Origin: a virus
Virus record (IMG/VR): IMGVR_UViG_3300031963_010962
Location: 1-21,378 of that record
Strand: one strand, 5' to 3'
Length of the DNA: 21,378 nt
Shown: piece by piece, positions 1 to 8,325 of the stretch
Layout of the letters: each line of letters starts with the position of its first letter
How positions within the stretch are numbered: position 1 is the stretch's first letter
Made by a program: the position numbers and the translations under genes
The notes under the pieces: model-generated
Told to the model about the DNA's origin: nothing
The model's database searches: none
What the model saw: only the letters and a program-made list of their open reading frames with translations

Positions 1-415
1 GATAGATGGTCTTTGCAGCAAGACCAGAAAGCTCTTGAGATCTATTTTCTACATCAAGTAATTTTTTCTCGCAAGCAAATTCATACAGCTCATAAGAAAA
101 ATCTAGCAATTCCTTAACCAGCTTTACGGAAGATTCGTGGCCGCCATACTTTGGTACAGGTATACGAATTAAAGAACCAAGTCTTTTCCCATCCATATAA
201 CCCATCATCTTTTCTGGGATATCGTCAGAAAAGTCCTCAAGGCCCTCATACAACTTACCTAAAGCGTCGTGTTCCCATCCGCCTTTAGTTTGCTGATGAA
301 ATTCGTGTGCAGCATCGTGAAAGTAAAATAACCTGTCACGGATTTCTTCTGGTGTGAGGGAAGTCTTGGTCTTCACCTCTTCCCCAGACATTCTGATTTT
401 AGCTGTAATTGCCAT
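1..415 (-). CDS. Ferritin/Dps-like helical phage protein (DUF5856-like), partial at C-terminus
   Basis: The frame is open from an ATG at 415 down to the window edge, so about 138 residues are visible and the C-terminus is missing. The middle contains a helical pattern with spaced His and acidic residues (HDAAHEFHQQT, then WEHDALGKLYEGLEDFSDDIPEK). This resembles the ferritin/Dps-like DUF5856 family found in Bacteroidota phages, and the family assignment is from memory. The role is unknown; Dps-like proteins usually bind metal or DNA. It starts inside the stop codon of the upstream 51-residue gene (TAATG), so translation is probably coupled. Two copies of the CTTCCC motif lie inside it (358, 379). 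Confidence 0.6.
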   Translation of the reverse strand, partial: MAITAKIRMSGEEVKTKTSLTPEEIRDRLFYFHDAAHEFHQQTKGGWEHDALGKLYEGLEDFSDDIPEKMMGYMDGKRLGSLIRIPVPKYGGHESSVKLVKELLDFSYELYEFACEKKLLDVENRSQELSGLAAKTIY

Positions 416-570
416 TATGATTTCTTTTTCTTGGTTTTTAACTTAATCTTCTTCTCCTGCTTGAGCATTTCTTTTGTTGGCGCTTTACCGCTCCCCTTAT
501 TGGCGCGGATATTATCCCAAAGACCTCTTGGGGAATAACTACCATCTGCTCTTTTAATCATTTCTTTCAT
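415..570 (-). CDS. Small basic phage protein, 51 aa
   Basis: This short frame begins MKEMIKRADGSYSPRG and ends in a run of lysines (KKIKLKTKKKKS). I do not recognise a named family, but the segment DNIRANKGSGKAPTKEMLKQ is of a kind common as tiny proteins in Bacteroidota phages. Its ATG overlaps the upstream stop (ATGA) and its stop overlaps the next ATG (TAATG), which strongly supports that it is translated as part of the left-arm operon. The strongly positive tail could bind nucleic acid or package with DNA; that is inference. Confidence 0.75.
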   Translation of the reverse strand: MKEMIKRADGSYSPRGLWDNIRANKGSGKAPTKEMLKQEKKIKLKTKKKKS

Positions 571-800
571 TTCTTATAAGGATTTTCTTTGTGCCATTTT
601 TTTGTAGCCCGAACACCTTCTTTTACAGTCTTTGCTCCGGCTTTTTCAGTAAGATCTATTGTGTCCCATTTACCCTTATCAGCGGTAGGATGATTAACCA
701 TAATATGGCCTTTTACACCTTTACCTTGTCCAGTAGGACTTGTTTTTTTGTAAACAACGTGATTTTCACCACCACTTCTAAATCTTACCTTTACCTTCAT
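567..800 (-). CDS. Hypothetical small phage protein, 77 aa
   Basis: I chose the ATG at 800-798 because it overlaps the stop of the upstream gene (TAATG); an upstream TTG codon is also in frame but less likely. The protein starts MKVKVRFRSGGENHVVYKK and is basic throughout (VRATKKWHKENPYKK at the end). No domain is recognised. It lies in a run of small genes downstream of the portal gene, in the interval where tailed phages often carry capsid accessory genes, but nothing in the sequence shows a virion role. Confidence 0.7.
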   Translation of the reverse strand: MKVKVRFRSGGENHVVYKKTSPTGQGKGVKGHIMVNHPTADKGKWDTIDLTEKAGAKTVKEGVRATKKWHKENPYKK

Positions 801-1153
801 TAACAAATCTTGTAAAGTCTTACTAATACCTTAGTAGCAGTAACTGAAGTTCCGGAAAGTTGCAGGAAGCGACCAGTATATCCAAAACGAACAAGTCCTG
901 ATGCTGCGAGGGAAGTCACGGCAGTACCCGCCGCTAAGTTTGTTCCTTGCACAGCAACAAAGTTTGTCGCCGACACGGCTGATCCATCGGATACACCTTC
1001 AATAGCACCAGAATCGTTGGTATGCAAGAAGTTTACCGTACCGCTTGGGCTTACCAATTGGACGATTGCGTAATCAAACCCACCTGTGTCAAGTTTTACG
1101 TCTGAGTCTGCGTTAAAGTCGTCTGTTACATCTAATACAATTTGAACTGACAT
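800..1153 (-). CDS. Hypothetical beta-rich protein, possible virion component, 117 aa
   Basis: The protein is rich in Ser, Thr, Gly, Val and Ala in alternating patterns (for example ATNFVAVQGTNLAAGTAVTS) and looks like an all-beta structural protein. No family is recognised. It sits two genes downstream of the portal gene and is translated from an A-rich leader (ATTTTATTTTTT as read on the plus strand), typical of strongly expressed Bacteroidota genes. A role as a head decoration, cement or fibre-like protein is plausible from position and composition only. Confidence 0.7.
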   Translation of the reverse strand: MSVQIVLDVTDDFNADSDVKLDTGGFDYAIVQLVSPSGTVNFLHTNDSGAIEGVSDGSAVSATNFVAVQGTNLAAGTAVTSLAASGLVRFGYTGRFLQLSGTSVTATKVLVRLYKIC

Positions 1154-1163
1154 ATTTTATTTT

Positions 1164-1439
1164 TTAAACATTAAAGACAATTGTTGCGTTTCCGTAAAGA
1201 TATCCGGGGTTGTTAGGAGAAGCAAAGCTCAAGTTCGGTTGTAAAGGAGATACCTCAAGACTTGTGCCATAAGTATCTACGCGGGCTACACTTCCGTAAA
1301 CAGAAGTACCGCTTATATACGCTTCTGTACCTACTGGGATATTTGCAAGATTTGACAAGTCACCAGAGGCAAGAGTTACCACAACGTCTTCCCCTCTAAG
1401 GGCTTGAGATGCTTTTTGATTTACTAATGAGATTGACAT
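1164..1439 (-). CDS. Hypothetical small beta-rich protein, possible virion component, 91 aa
   Basis: It begins MSISLVNQKASQALRGEDVV and ends GNATIVFNV, with short hydrophobic strands separated by Gly, Asn and Pro turns. Composition resembles a compact beta domain. It is separated from the portal stop by 15 bases that form an A-rich leader on the coding strand. I do not recognise a family. Being directly downstream of the portal suggests a head or head-tail joining accessory role, which is inference. Confidence 0.7.
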   Translation of the reverse strand: MSISLVNQKASQALRGEDVVVTLASGDLSNLANIPVGTEAYISGTSVYGSVARVDTYGTSLEVSPLQPNLSFASPNNPGYLYGNATIVFNV

Positions 1440-1454
1440 TTTTATATTTTATTT

Positions 1455-3881
1455 TTATTGTTCGGGAAGTGGTGGTTGTTCCTCTGCGGGCATTTCTTCG
1501 GGAGCCACTTGTTCCCCCGCACCCTGCTGCATTTGTTGTTGAGCTGCGGCTTGGGCTGCCTGCATTTGAGCTGCGATTAATTGTTTTTGCTCGTCTGTTG
1601 ATACTACGGCTGCAAGACCTACATTTTCCATAACAGCATCAATAAGTGGTTTGATTTCTGCGGGAATAGGAAGTCCTGTTTCCATAGATTTTAAATAAGC
1701 GGCAGTGGCCATCTGTAGTACGGCGGTTCTATTCTGGGCCTCGGCGGTCATTTGAGCGCGCTTGATGTCCATCATGCCTTCTTGTTCCTTTGTTGCGCGC
1801 TTTTCTTGTTCGGCTACTTGGGCTGCTTGTATTTGCCCTTGAATCGTCATCTCTTGATTCTGTGCCGCTGTTGTTTGATTGTATATAATCATTTTCTTTT
1901 GCGCCCTTCTAAATAATGCTTCCGCTAGCTTCACATCTTCTTTAGCTACACGCATTAATTGGAAAGGATCTACAAATAGTACAAGGTCGGGGGAAGATGC
2001 GAGAGCCTGTTGGAGCATAGCGTCAAATCTCGAAAGCTCGTATTGGTCAGGAAGCATCTGTATTCTTGAATTGAATATTCTTCCAGCCACATCATCCGCC
2101 TTTACAATATCTCTATATACGCTTGAACCGTACTGAACTGAAGTCTTTAAAAGGGAAGCCACCTTTTTGGCGGTATCAGCCATACAATTAGTATATGCCC
2201 AATAAAAATAATCGGTAGCGTTCTGGGCAACTTGCTCTGCTGTATTGATATTAGATACCGCAACACGGGGCTGAAGAGCGCTTGAAATCAAGTTCGGATC
2301 TTCCCCTAACTCATCTTTTAATATCTGATAGTGCTTATCGTAAAGAAGTATTAAGCCCTGAAGCTGGGACAAAAAGCCAGAATTTGCAAGTTCTGTAATC
2401 GGTACAGGTACATTATTCCCTTCGGCGTCACGTCCACGATAATAAATGTCTCCCGTTTGATCGTAGAGTTTTTTAACGTCAATTGCTTTGTTTCCATCTC
2501 CGAGACCATAGTCTATGTTTTGAAGAGCGTCCCAATTTACGGCAGCTCCCGTTGGGCGCATCTTGGCAACAAGTTGTTGCATCTTTAGACGCGCAATAAT
2601 CATTTGGTCTACGGGTTCCTGTATTTTTTCTGGTATGGCGAGGGAAGTCATGTCGTAGTTCTGCACCATATAGAATGTGTACGAGAACTCAGCATTACCA
2701 ATTTCTTTTGGATCTTGAGGGCGAATCATATTCCTTTTAATGCCCCACTCAAGCATTGTATTTGTAGGGCGACAGAATACGCCGCGGTATATATTCCATT
2801 TAGTGTCAGCAATAACTTTTTCGTTTTCTGACGGCTTTTCTGGGCGACCTTTCTTTACAATAGTTGATTTGTTCTTTTTTGTTGTAACAACTGTGTAGTC
2901 GTCACTATCAACCGTTTTAAGCTCAAACTCAATTACGTCAATATTCCATTCGTCATAAGGACGAAGGAAGGTTACATTCCATTCGGTAAGCCAAGTAATA
3001 TTATCGTAAAGTTGAAACTCCTTTGAAAACTGAGCCATCTTCCAAATTTCCTCTTCGCTTATCTTTCCCCCAAACTCAGTTCCATATTTTCTGCGAAGTT
3101 CACTTATCTTATAAGTACGAATTACTCCACGCCAAGTTGTGTCGCGGAAGTCGGGATAGCTTGAATAAGAGTAAAAACAGTTTTCAGGCTTTAGCCAATC
3201 AACGTGAATTACACCTTGATCATCCATCCAAGTATAAGTTCCAACAAAGCCACACTCGGCGCTGTCGTGAAGCATTTTTTCTTTTAACGTATCAAACCAG
3301 CCATTAGAAGCAAGCACATCGTTGCAACCAAGTTCATACTGAATCTCTTCGGGCAGTCTTTGAAATTGAGATTGCCAAAGTTTTAACTCTTCTTTATCTT
3401 CTGGTATTTGTTCTGCTTCTGGCAAAATTTGCACACCAGACTCTTGTTGTAATCTCTCAAGTAGCTTTCTATTTTCAATAATAAACTCAAGATTTTCGTA
3501 CTCTTCCTTCTTTTGTTTAGTTGAAATAGAATCAATTGCTGTTACCTTAATCTTTTCGCTTCTAGACATCCATCTTCCTACAAGACCAGATATAACGCGA
3601 TTAACAATGTTGATTGATTGCCAATTGATATTAAGATAATTAACTTTTCCATTGAACTCAAGCAAGTCTTGGAATTTACTCATTGGTACGCGACCATTTG
3701 CATAACCGCGATTTGTTCTCCAACGAGCATTTCTAACCCAAAAATAACTTGATATACCACCACGAATAGTGGAGTCAATATATTGTGCTAATCGTTTACC
3801 GTAGTTCCAATCGGACTTTTCCTTGATAGTTAATTTATCAAGCTGAAAAGTTTTAAGGGGTTGCGCGGAATAATCCTGCAT
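1455..3881 (-). CDS. Portal protein, 808 aa
   Basis: This is a large protein of the size of P22-type or crAss-like portals (about 700-850 aa). The portal forms the dodecameric ring at the capsid vertex through which DNA is packaged. The N-terminal third (around residues 35-110, with VRNARWRTNRGYANG) and the central region rich in aromatic and charged residues are typical. The C-terminus (about 660-808) is long, helical and rich in Gln and Ala, with AAQAAAQQQMQQ, followed by an acidic Pro-rich tail (EEMPAEEQPPLPEQ). Long helical C-terminal barrels occur in P22-like portals. It lies directly downstream of the large terminase, the classic packaging order. The assignment rests on size, composition and synteny. 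Confidence 0.85.
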   Translation of the reverse strand: MQDYSAQPLKTFQLDKLTIKEKSDWNYGKRLAQYIDSTIRGGISSYFWVRNARWRTNRGYANGRVPMSKFQDLLEFNGKVNYLNINWQSINIVNRVISGLVGRWMSRSEKIKVTAIDSISTKQKKEEYENLEFIIENRKLLERLQQESGVQILPEAEQIPEDKEELKLWQSQFQRLPEEIQYELGCNDVLASNGWFDTLKEKMLHDSAECGFVGTYTWMDDQGVIHVDWLKPENCFYSYSSYPDFRDTTWRGVIRTYKISELRRKYGTEFGGKISEEEIWKMAQFSKEFQLYDNITWLTEWNVTFLRPYDEWNIDVIEFELKTVDSDDYTVVTTKKNKSTIVKKGRPEKPSENEKVIADTKWNIYRGVFCRPTNTMLEWGIKRNMIRPQDPKEIGNAEFSYTFYMVQNYDMTSLAIPEKIQEPVDQMIIARLKMQQLVAKMRPTGAAVNWDALQNIDYGLGDGNKAIDVKKLYDQTGDIYYRGRDAEGNNVPVPITELANSGFLSQLQGLILLYDKHYQILKDELGEDPNLISSALQPRVAVSNINTAEQVAQNATDYFYWAYTNCMADTAKKVASLLKTSVQYGSSVYRDIVKADDVAGRIFNSRIQMLPDQYELSRFDAMLQQALASSPDLVLFVDPFQLMRVAKEDVKLAEALFRRAQKKMIIYNQTTAAQNQEMTIQGQIQAAQVAEQEKRATKEQEGMMDIKRAQMTAEAQNRTAVLQMATAAYLKSMETGLPIPAEIKPLIDAVMENVGLAAVVSTDEQKQLIAAQMQAAQAAAQQQMQQGAGEQVAPEEMPAEEQPPLPEQ

Positions 3882-3903
3882 TACTTCGCATATTTATTCC
3901 ATA

Positions 3904-3911
3904 CAAATATA
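3904..3911 (-). promoter_or_regulatory. Possible Bacteroidota -7 element upstream of the portal gene
   Basis: On the minus strand this reads TATATTTG, an exact match to the TAnnTTTG element. It lies 22 bases before the portal ATG, in the 56-base gap after the terminase. No TTG is found at the right upstream distance, so this may be weak or chance. It would let the portal and downstream genes be transcribed separately. Confidence 0.35.
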
Positions 3912-3937
3912 ATTCTTTTTTACGAAAAAATTTTTTA

Positions 3938-6010
3938 TTATATCGCCGCCCCGTTAGGGTATATTTTTACTAGGGGTGTTTGGGGAAGTGGCGGCTTGTA
4001 AATTGGCTCCAGCCCCGCAACAAGGGCAATCATTGCGCTTACCGTTCTGTCGCTTGGGGTACGCTTGGATGGCTCAAAGTTCTTAAGATCTTCCAAAAGC
4101 TCCAACCAATATATCTTTTCGCAATAGTGTTCAACGTAACTAATCATTGAATCGTTTTGCTTGGTCATAGCAAAATCTGTTACAGGAAATCCGTAATGCC
4201 TTTCTACATTATCCTTCTTCCTCTTGCTTGGATCTATTGCGTTTAAAGGGAACTTAGCAAGATAACCCAGCTTGCCCCTATTCTTAAAGTAGGTGTAATA
4301 GTCGTCTGCAACAAATTCGTAATAAACTTGATATCCGAGATACTCGGCAGCAAGTATGATTTGATTATGAAGCTCTTCCTTTTCGTTTGGTCGCCCGTAA
4401 AGGTGGCCAGTAAACAGTCCCGTATTCAGGGGATCTCTTAAATCGTATTTAGAATAAACCCAAGCAGAAGCTTTAGATCCGTATCTTTTACCGCCTTGCG
4501 AGTTTGAGTATCCATCCACCCCAATAACGCCGATATCTATTCTTCCCGGTCTCTTTGTGCCATTATCGTAATAGTGCTTATTTACCTCACCCTTTAGGTT
4601 TAGGTCGCTAACAAACTCCCAAGCAAAGGTCTCCGTGTCCCTCGCATCCCTCCATCTTATTGATTGATTAATCTCATCTCTGTAAAATATAATCTTTCTT
4701 TTGGGTACTGGACTCTCTTTTAGTCTTTCTATCTGCTCGTTTAGTTTAACTACATTAAATATACAGTCAGCATTTGCCGACATAAAAGCCTCAACCTCGT
4801 TGCAGGGATTCATACGAATCTCTTCCTCAAGGTCGTCCCCGGTTCTTCCTTCGCGTCTCTTTAATATATAAGCCTTTGCCCCTAACTCTATATCCTCTTC
4901 ACTAATCTCACTTATTGTAACCCCGTTTTCGTCTGTTACAACCCATTTGTCAACTAGGTATTTCTTTTGTTCTGGTGTCGGGGAATTGATGACAGAGAAT
5001 CCGTATTGATCTATAAAACCCTCGTATCCGTCAAAGGATGGACTAAAATACCTTACAAGTCTGTTAATTGTGGGGGTTCTTTTGTCTACGTCAGCATTTT
5101 CCCAAAGCAACTTGAACTCAGAACCCCCTTTAGACATTTTATTAACCGTAGAAGGCATTTCAACAAAACCGACTCTTTTAACACCCTTTACAAGCGTCTT
5201 TGAGATAATCGCAAAAAGCTGTGAAGCTTGAATCTCTTTTTCTAGTTTACCAAACTCATCCAAGAGTAGTCGGCTCATACGACCACGGTCATAAGCGTTT
5301 AGTACAGGCGCGCGGTAGTTAATCTTAGACCTATTACCCTCGTCTTCTTTTTGGGCATCAGCAAATCCTTCTTTTACATTTGAAGCCTTCTGAGCAAACA
5401 CAAGCTCTGTAACGCTATCCTCCCTGTTTATCTGCTTGGGCTTTAGAAAGGCGGGTAATTGCCTATACCCATAGGCAACCATCTCCGTAAAGGTTGCGCG
5501 CCCATCCTCGTTAGACTTAGATACAAGACCGCAGTTAGAGTTCTTGTAAAATATTGCCTCGTAGACAAGATTTGATGTTGCTTGGGAAGACGCACCCTCG
5601 CGGCGCTTTTTGGAACGGATAACCCCTAAAGCCCACGGCACATTTTCCCAATGCTCCAAAAATGTAAAATAACGCCTATCGCAATCTCTGTATTCCGGCC
5701 TTGAGCCATCCTCTAGCGTCCACCATTGAAGATAGAAATAGTATTTTTTGGGTATGTAAAAAGAGCTTCCATTTATGTAAGCCCAAATACCCTTCTTGCA
5801 TTTTTCAAGTTCTGTTATTGCGTAATCCTCTTGTTCTTCTGTAAGTATTAGGTCACCAGACTTCGTGTATTCAACCTTTTCAAAAAATGAGGGCAGTTCT
5901 TCCCTAGCCCACATCTGCTCATCCTTTGGTTTATCCCAATTAAGGATTTTTTCGTGCGGGGGAACATCTGGTAGCTTACATTTTGTCCCGTATATTAATT
6001 CAAAGTTCAT
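3938..6010 (-). CDS. terL: Terminase large subunit, 690 aa
   Basis: This is the packaging motor ATPase and nuclease that pumps DNA into the prohead and cuts it. A degenerate Walker A-like segment, SKKRREGASS, lies at about residues 133-142. The Walker B segment MSRLLLDE ends in D251 and E252. The C-terminal RNase H-like nuclease domain probably starts near IDIGVIGVDGY (491-501, candidate metal-binding D499), with an acidic cluster EFVADDYY at about 565-572 as the second site. Length fits large terminases of Bacteroidota phages. The start codon overlaps the stop of the upstream 43-residue gene (TAATG), and the portal follows. The Walker A lacks a standard GKS/T, which is common in phage terminases. 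Confidence 0.9.
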   Translation of the reverse strand: MNFELIYGTKCKLPDVPPHEKILNWDKPKDEQMWAREELPSFFEKVEYTKSGDLILTEEQEDYAITELEKCKKGIWAYINGSSFYIPKKYYFYLQWWTLEDGSRPEYRDCDRRYFTFLEHWENVPWALGVIRSKKRREGASSQATSNLVYEAIFYKNSNCGLVSKSNEDGRATFTEMVAYGYRQLPAFLKPKQINREDSVTELVFAQKASNVKEGFADAQKEDEGNRSKINYRAPVLNAYDRGRMSRLLLDEFGKLEKEIQASQLFAIISKTLVKGVKRVGFVEMPSTVNKMSKGGSEFKLLWENADVDKRTPTINRLVRYFSPSFDGYEGFIDQYGFSVINSPTPEQKKYLVDKWVVTDENGVTISEISEEDIELGAKAYILKRREGRTGDDLEEEIRMNPCNEVEAFMSANADCIFNVVKLNEQIERLKESPVPKRKIIFYRDEINQSIRWRDARDTETFAWEFVSDLNLKGEVNKHYYDNGTKRPGRIDIGVIGVDGYSNSQGGKRYGSKASAWVYSKYDLRDPLNTGLFTGHLYGRPNEKEELHNQIILAAEYLGYQVYYEFVADDYYTYFKNRGKLGYLAKFPLNAIDPSKRKKDNVERHYGFPVTDFAMTKQNDSMISYVEHYCEKIYWLELLEDLKNFEPSKRTPSDRTVSAMIALVAGLEPIYKPPLPQTPLVKIYPNGAAI

Positions 6011-6141
6011 TAAACTCTGCCTTGGCCTCTGTATACCCTTGACTTTCTATCGTGTTTGTTTCTTGACTTTTTAGCCTTTCCGCCTTTTGTCTTAAAAAAG
6101 ACTACTTTTCTTGAGTCGCTTGATGATTTTGACTTTGCCAT
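6010..6141 (-). CDS. Small basic protein, 43 aa
   Basis: The reading frame begins MAKSKSSSDSRKVVFF and continues with a dense Lys/Arg segment (KKSRNKHDRKSR), ending YRGQGRV. It has an ATG start and its stop overlaps the terminase ATG (TAATG), supporting coupled translation. No family is recognised, but similar tiny Lys/Arg-rich proteins recur beside terminase genes in Bacteroidota phages as far as I recall. Nucleic acid binding is likely from charge; any link to packaging is inference from position. Confidence 0.8.
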   Translation of the reverse strand: MAKSKSSSDSRKVVFFKTKGGKAKKSRNKHDRKSRVYRGQGRV

Positions 6142-6144
6142 AAA

Positions 6145-6471
6145 TTAACTTCTTACGTCTGCAATTCTTTCTAAAAATGGTTTTTTTTGCTCTTCTTTCT
6201 TAAACCCTATACTTTCTCTTAGAGATCGTATTGATTCGCTTACCGCGCTACTCTTTTCAAGTATCTTAAATATCCTCTCAAAACTCTTATCCTTGGCGTC
6301 ATCAATATTTACATTCTTAAGATTGACGCTATTTAATAGGTCAGCCATTTCATTTGCCTTTCTTTGCAAACTGTAAAACAGCTTTTCAACGCCATTATTT
6401 TTATAGCCCTCAAGCTCTTTTTCAAGCTCGGCTATTCTGTCTTCAAGAATTTTTTTTCCAGCGTCAGTCAT
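6145..6471 (-). CDS. Coiled-coil protein, candidate small terminase, 108 aa
   Basis: The N-terminal half is a clear coiled coil (KILEDRIAELEKELEGYKNN, residues about 7-26) and the rest is mostly helical, ending FLERIADVRS. Small terminase subunits are short helical proteins that bind the packaging site and are usually encoded just before the large subunit, which matches the position here: one tiny gene separates it from the terminase. No HTH motif is obvious, so the assignment is tentative and it could equally be a scaffold or regulatory protein. Its start overlaps the upstream stop (ATGA). Confidence 0.55.
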   Translation of the reverse strand: MTDAGKKILEDRIAELEKELEGYKNNGVEKLFYSLQRKANEMADLLNSVNLKNVNIDDAKDKSFERIFKILEKSSAVSESIRSLRESIGFKKEEQKKPFLERIADVRS

Positions 6472-7124
6472 ACAATAGTTTTTGCAGAAATGGGTGTTAA
6501 GCCAACAAGAAGTTTTCCTTTATTTAAAAGCTCTGTCAAGTCTTCCCGAACAGCAATAACCTCTTCTCTTTCGTGGTCTTCGCCGGGGAAGTGACGGAAT
6601 CTAATTATACTTTCTTCTCTACCTTGTCTACCTTGAAATATTATCTCGTAGTCGCAGGATTTTAAAGTATGAACAATCTTGCCTTTAAATTCTCCTGTTG
6701 TGGCATACAAAATATCTGGCATTACTTTTGGCTCAATACCATCCAAGAGTCCATCGTATGGCCTAAAAACCCTTAACGCAAAATCAAAGCCCTTTAGCGG
6801 CTTCCATTCTTCATCAAACCAAGCATAACATTGCTCCACAGGAACGGAATAGTATTTAATATCGCTTCCCTCTATTTCTCCAGAAAGACTTGCGTAGTTG
6901 TTTATCTTGTAAGAGTCGTGAGTCATATTCGGGTGTATTAGAATTTCACTACCCTCCTTTAACCCATCTCCATCAATTACAATAGCATTAACTGGATGCG
7001 TCTCTCTTTTGTTGAGATTATTCCAGTTTCTTTCTAGTCTTATTTTTAGCCCACCTTCAAATGTGTAGCTATTCTTGCTTTCGTGATCTACGCTAATAAT
7101 TACTTTGCCCTCTACGGCCTTCAT
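6468..7124 (-). CDS. Beta-rich phage protein, possibly GroES-like, 218 aa
   Basis: The N-terminal half (MKAVEGKVIISVDHESKNSY, then LKEGSEILIHPNMTH at about 55-70) resembles the GroES-like beta-barrel pattern, with a Gly-Ser-Glu-Ile turn and a flexible segment before it. The C-terminal half has conserved-looking stretches such as VFRPYDGLLDGIEPK and ILYATTGEFKGKIVHTLKS, then LNKGKLLVGLTPISAK. I recall proteins of this type in Bacteroidota phages showing remote similarity to co-chaperonins, but I cannot verify this. If correct, it would help the host chaperonin fold capsid proteins. It sits upstream of packaging genes. Confidence 0.5.
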   Translation of the reverse strand: MKAVEGKVIISVDHESKNSYTFEGGLKIRLERNWNNLNKRETHPVNAIVIDGDGLKEGSEILIHPNMTHDSYKINNYASLSGEIEGSDIKYYSVPVEQCYAWFDEEWKPLKGFDFALRVFRPYDGLLDGIEPKVMPDILYATTGEFKGKIVHTLKSCDYEIIFQGRQGREESIIRFRHFPGEDHEREEVIAVREDLTELLNKGKLLVGLTPISAKTIV

Positions 7125-7157
7125 AAAGTTGTTTGTGTGTCAGTAAATATACGAGAA

Positions 7158-7469
7158 TTATTTCTTGTATCTCATAATTGGCGATTTTTTAAATCGCTCA
7201 ATAGCTTCTTTTGTTTTCATTTCAAAAATAGCTTCTTTAGCCATTTTATTTACTTTTTCTTGCTTTTTCTTGTCGCCATAAAAATCCTCTTTCTCAAGCT
7301 CCTTCATCATCCCAGCCTCTCTTTCTTTTACACTAAGGGGTTTTTCAACTTTGACAACTTTAATACTTGCCTTTATAGCAGGCTTTTTTTTCTTGCCATA
7401 GAAGTCTTCTTTTTCAAGCTCCTTTATCATTCCTGCTTCTCTTTGCTTCGCGGTTAACTGAGGTTTCAT
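7158..7469 (-). CDS. Basic helical protein with an internal tandem repeat, 103 aa
   Basis: Residues 5-29 and 45-69 are near-identical 25-residue units (LTAKQREAGMIKELEKEDFY and LSVKEREAGMMKELEKEDFY, each followed by G and lysines). The 40-residue period includes a linker with Val, Lys and Pro. The DNA of the two units has drifted at third positions while the protein has not, so both units appear to be selected. The rest is Lys-rich and helical. No family is recognised; two copies of a helical, charged unit suggest binding of a symmetric or repeated partner. The ATG overlaps the upstream stop (TAATG). Confidence 0.75.
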   Translation of the reverse strand: MKPQLTAKQREAGMIKELEKEDFYGKKKKPAIKASIKVVKVEKPLSVKEREAGMMKELEKEDFYGDKKKQEKVNKMAKEAIFEMKTKEAIERFKKSPIMRYKK

Positions 7470-7783
7470 TATTTTTTATTTTTATTACGTTCTGAAATGT
7501 TTTTAGCTTTTGCTTTGGCGTCTGCCTTTGAAGAGGCGCCCCAAGCCCTTAAAGATAAAAGCAAGCGAGTTGGTTTTCCATCTTTATATTCCGGCCCCGG
7601 CATACCACCCATACGAGCAAGAAAGCTTGCTCTGCGAGGATTATCGCCCGACTTTACAGGAGCCTTTAGGGTTCCTCCTGTTTGTGCTTTATATGAAGCT
7701 CGGCCCTTTTCATTCAAACCTCCCTTTGGGTTCTTACCTTCAGAACGAGACCAAGCGGCGCTTTTAAATCTAATTTTTGGCAT
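7469..7783 (-). CDS. DUF6321 domain protein, 104 aa
   Basis: I chose the ATG at 7783 because the recognisable family sequence starts there (MPKIRFKSAAWSRSEGKNP); the frame stays open further upstream but overlaps the methyltransferase gene. The protein contains KNPKGGLNEKGRASYKAQTG, the segment GDNPRRASFLARMGGMPG and the segment LLLSLRAWGASSKADAKAKA. These match the DUF6321 family common in phages, to my memory. Function is unknown. The high content of Arg, Lys and Gly suggests nucleic acid or capsid association. Its stop overlaps the start of the downstream repeat protein. Confidence 0.8.
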   Translation of the reverse strand: MPKIRFKSAAWSRSEGKNPKGGLNEKGRASYKAQTGGTLKAPVKSGDNPRRASFLARMGGMPGPEYKDGKPTRLLLSLRAWGASSKADAKAKAKNISERNKNKK

Positions 7784-7802
7784 AAAATACCTTTTACCAA
7801 AG

Positions 7803-8324
7803 TTAACATTTTTTTGCCACCAAATAAAAAGAGTACCTATCCTCCCCCACATCAAGACCGTCCTCAATAATTTCAAAATAAGGCAGAAAATAGGGGTGTC
7901 CTGTAAAGTTTAGGGCTTCCCCACAAAAGGTGCGGCGAAACCAAAACATAAAGTCCGCGTGCTTAGTGTCGTGGAAATGCTCCCTGTTTTCATAGTTGTT
8001 GTAATAGTTGCCATCTGGAAGATACAGAATAAAATAGCCTCCAGACTTTAAAAGCTTTGACCATTCTAATATTGCCCTAAAAGAATCGGGTAGATGCTCT
8101 AATACGTGGGAGCTAAAACAACAATCAAACTTTTCTACTAATTCTGGGAATTGGGTATCAAGGCCATACAAACTACTTGTTAATTTTTGGACGTGGGGGA
8201 ACTGACGGCCATCAATCCCGACCGCTTGCGGGCAAACAAGATCATCCCCGCAACCAATATCCACAACCTCCCCAACCAAATACTTTTCAATTTTGTGCTT
8301 AATTTTTGAAGCTTCTGAAGGCAT
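7803..8324 (-). CDS. SAM-dependent methyltransferase (class I), 173 aa
   Basis: Motif I is VVDIGCGDD (residues 20-28), which binds S-adenosylmethionine. SSHVLEHLPD (71-80) and the strand LLKSGGYFILYLPD (91-104) are typical of the Methyltransf_11 type, often used on small molecules, sugars or proteins. There is no DPPY-type DNA methylase motif. The gene sits one base after the DUF5672-GT9 glycosyltransferase and in the same operon, so a sugar or glycan is the likeliest substrate. Length is short for the family but all core motifs are present. Confidence 0.85.
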   Translation of the reverse strand: MPSEASKIKHKIEKYLVGEVVDIGCGDDLVCPQAVGIDGRQFPHVQKLTSSLYGLDTQFPELVEKFDCCFSSHVLEHLPDSFRAILEWSKLLKSGGYFILYLPDGNYYNNYENREHFHDTKHADFMFWFRRTFCGEALNFTGHPYFLPYFEIIEDGLDVGEDRYSFYLVAKKC

Positions 8325-8325
8325 A

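Noticed and set aside
7181-7197. Perfect inverted repeat GCGATTT-TTT-AAATCGC
   Set aside because: It lies in the coding sequence of the repeat protein, has no T-run on either strand after it and no partner site, so I do not call it a terminator or operator.
7497-7913. Plus-strand open frame of 138 codons opposite the DUF6321 gene
   Set aside because: It is antisense to a recognisable family protein and crosses into the methyltransferase gene; it shows no domain of its own.
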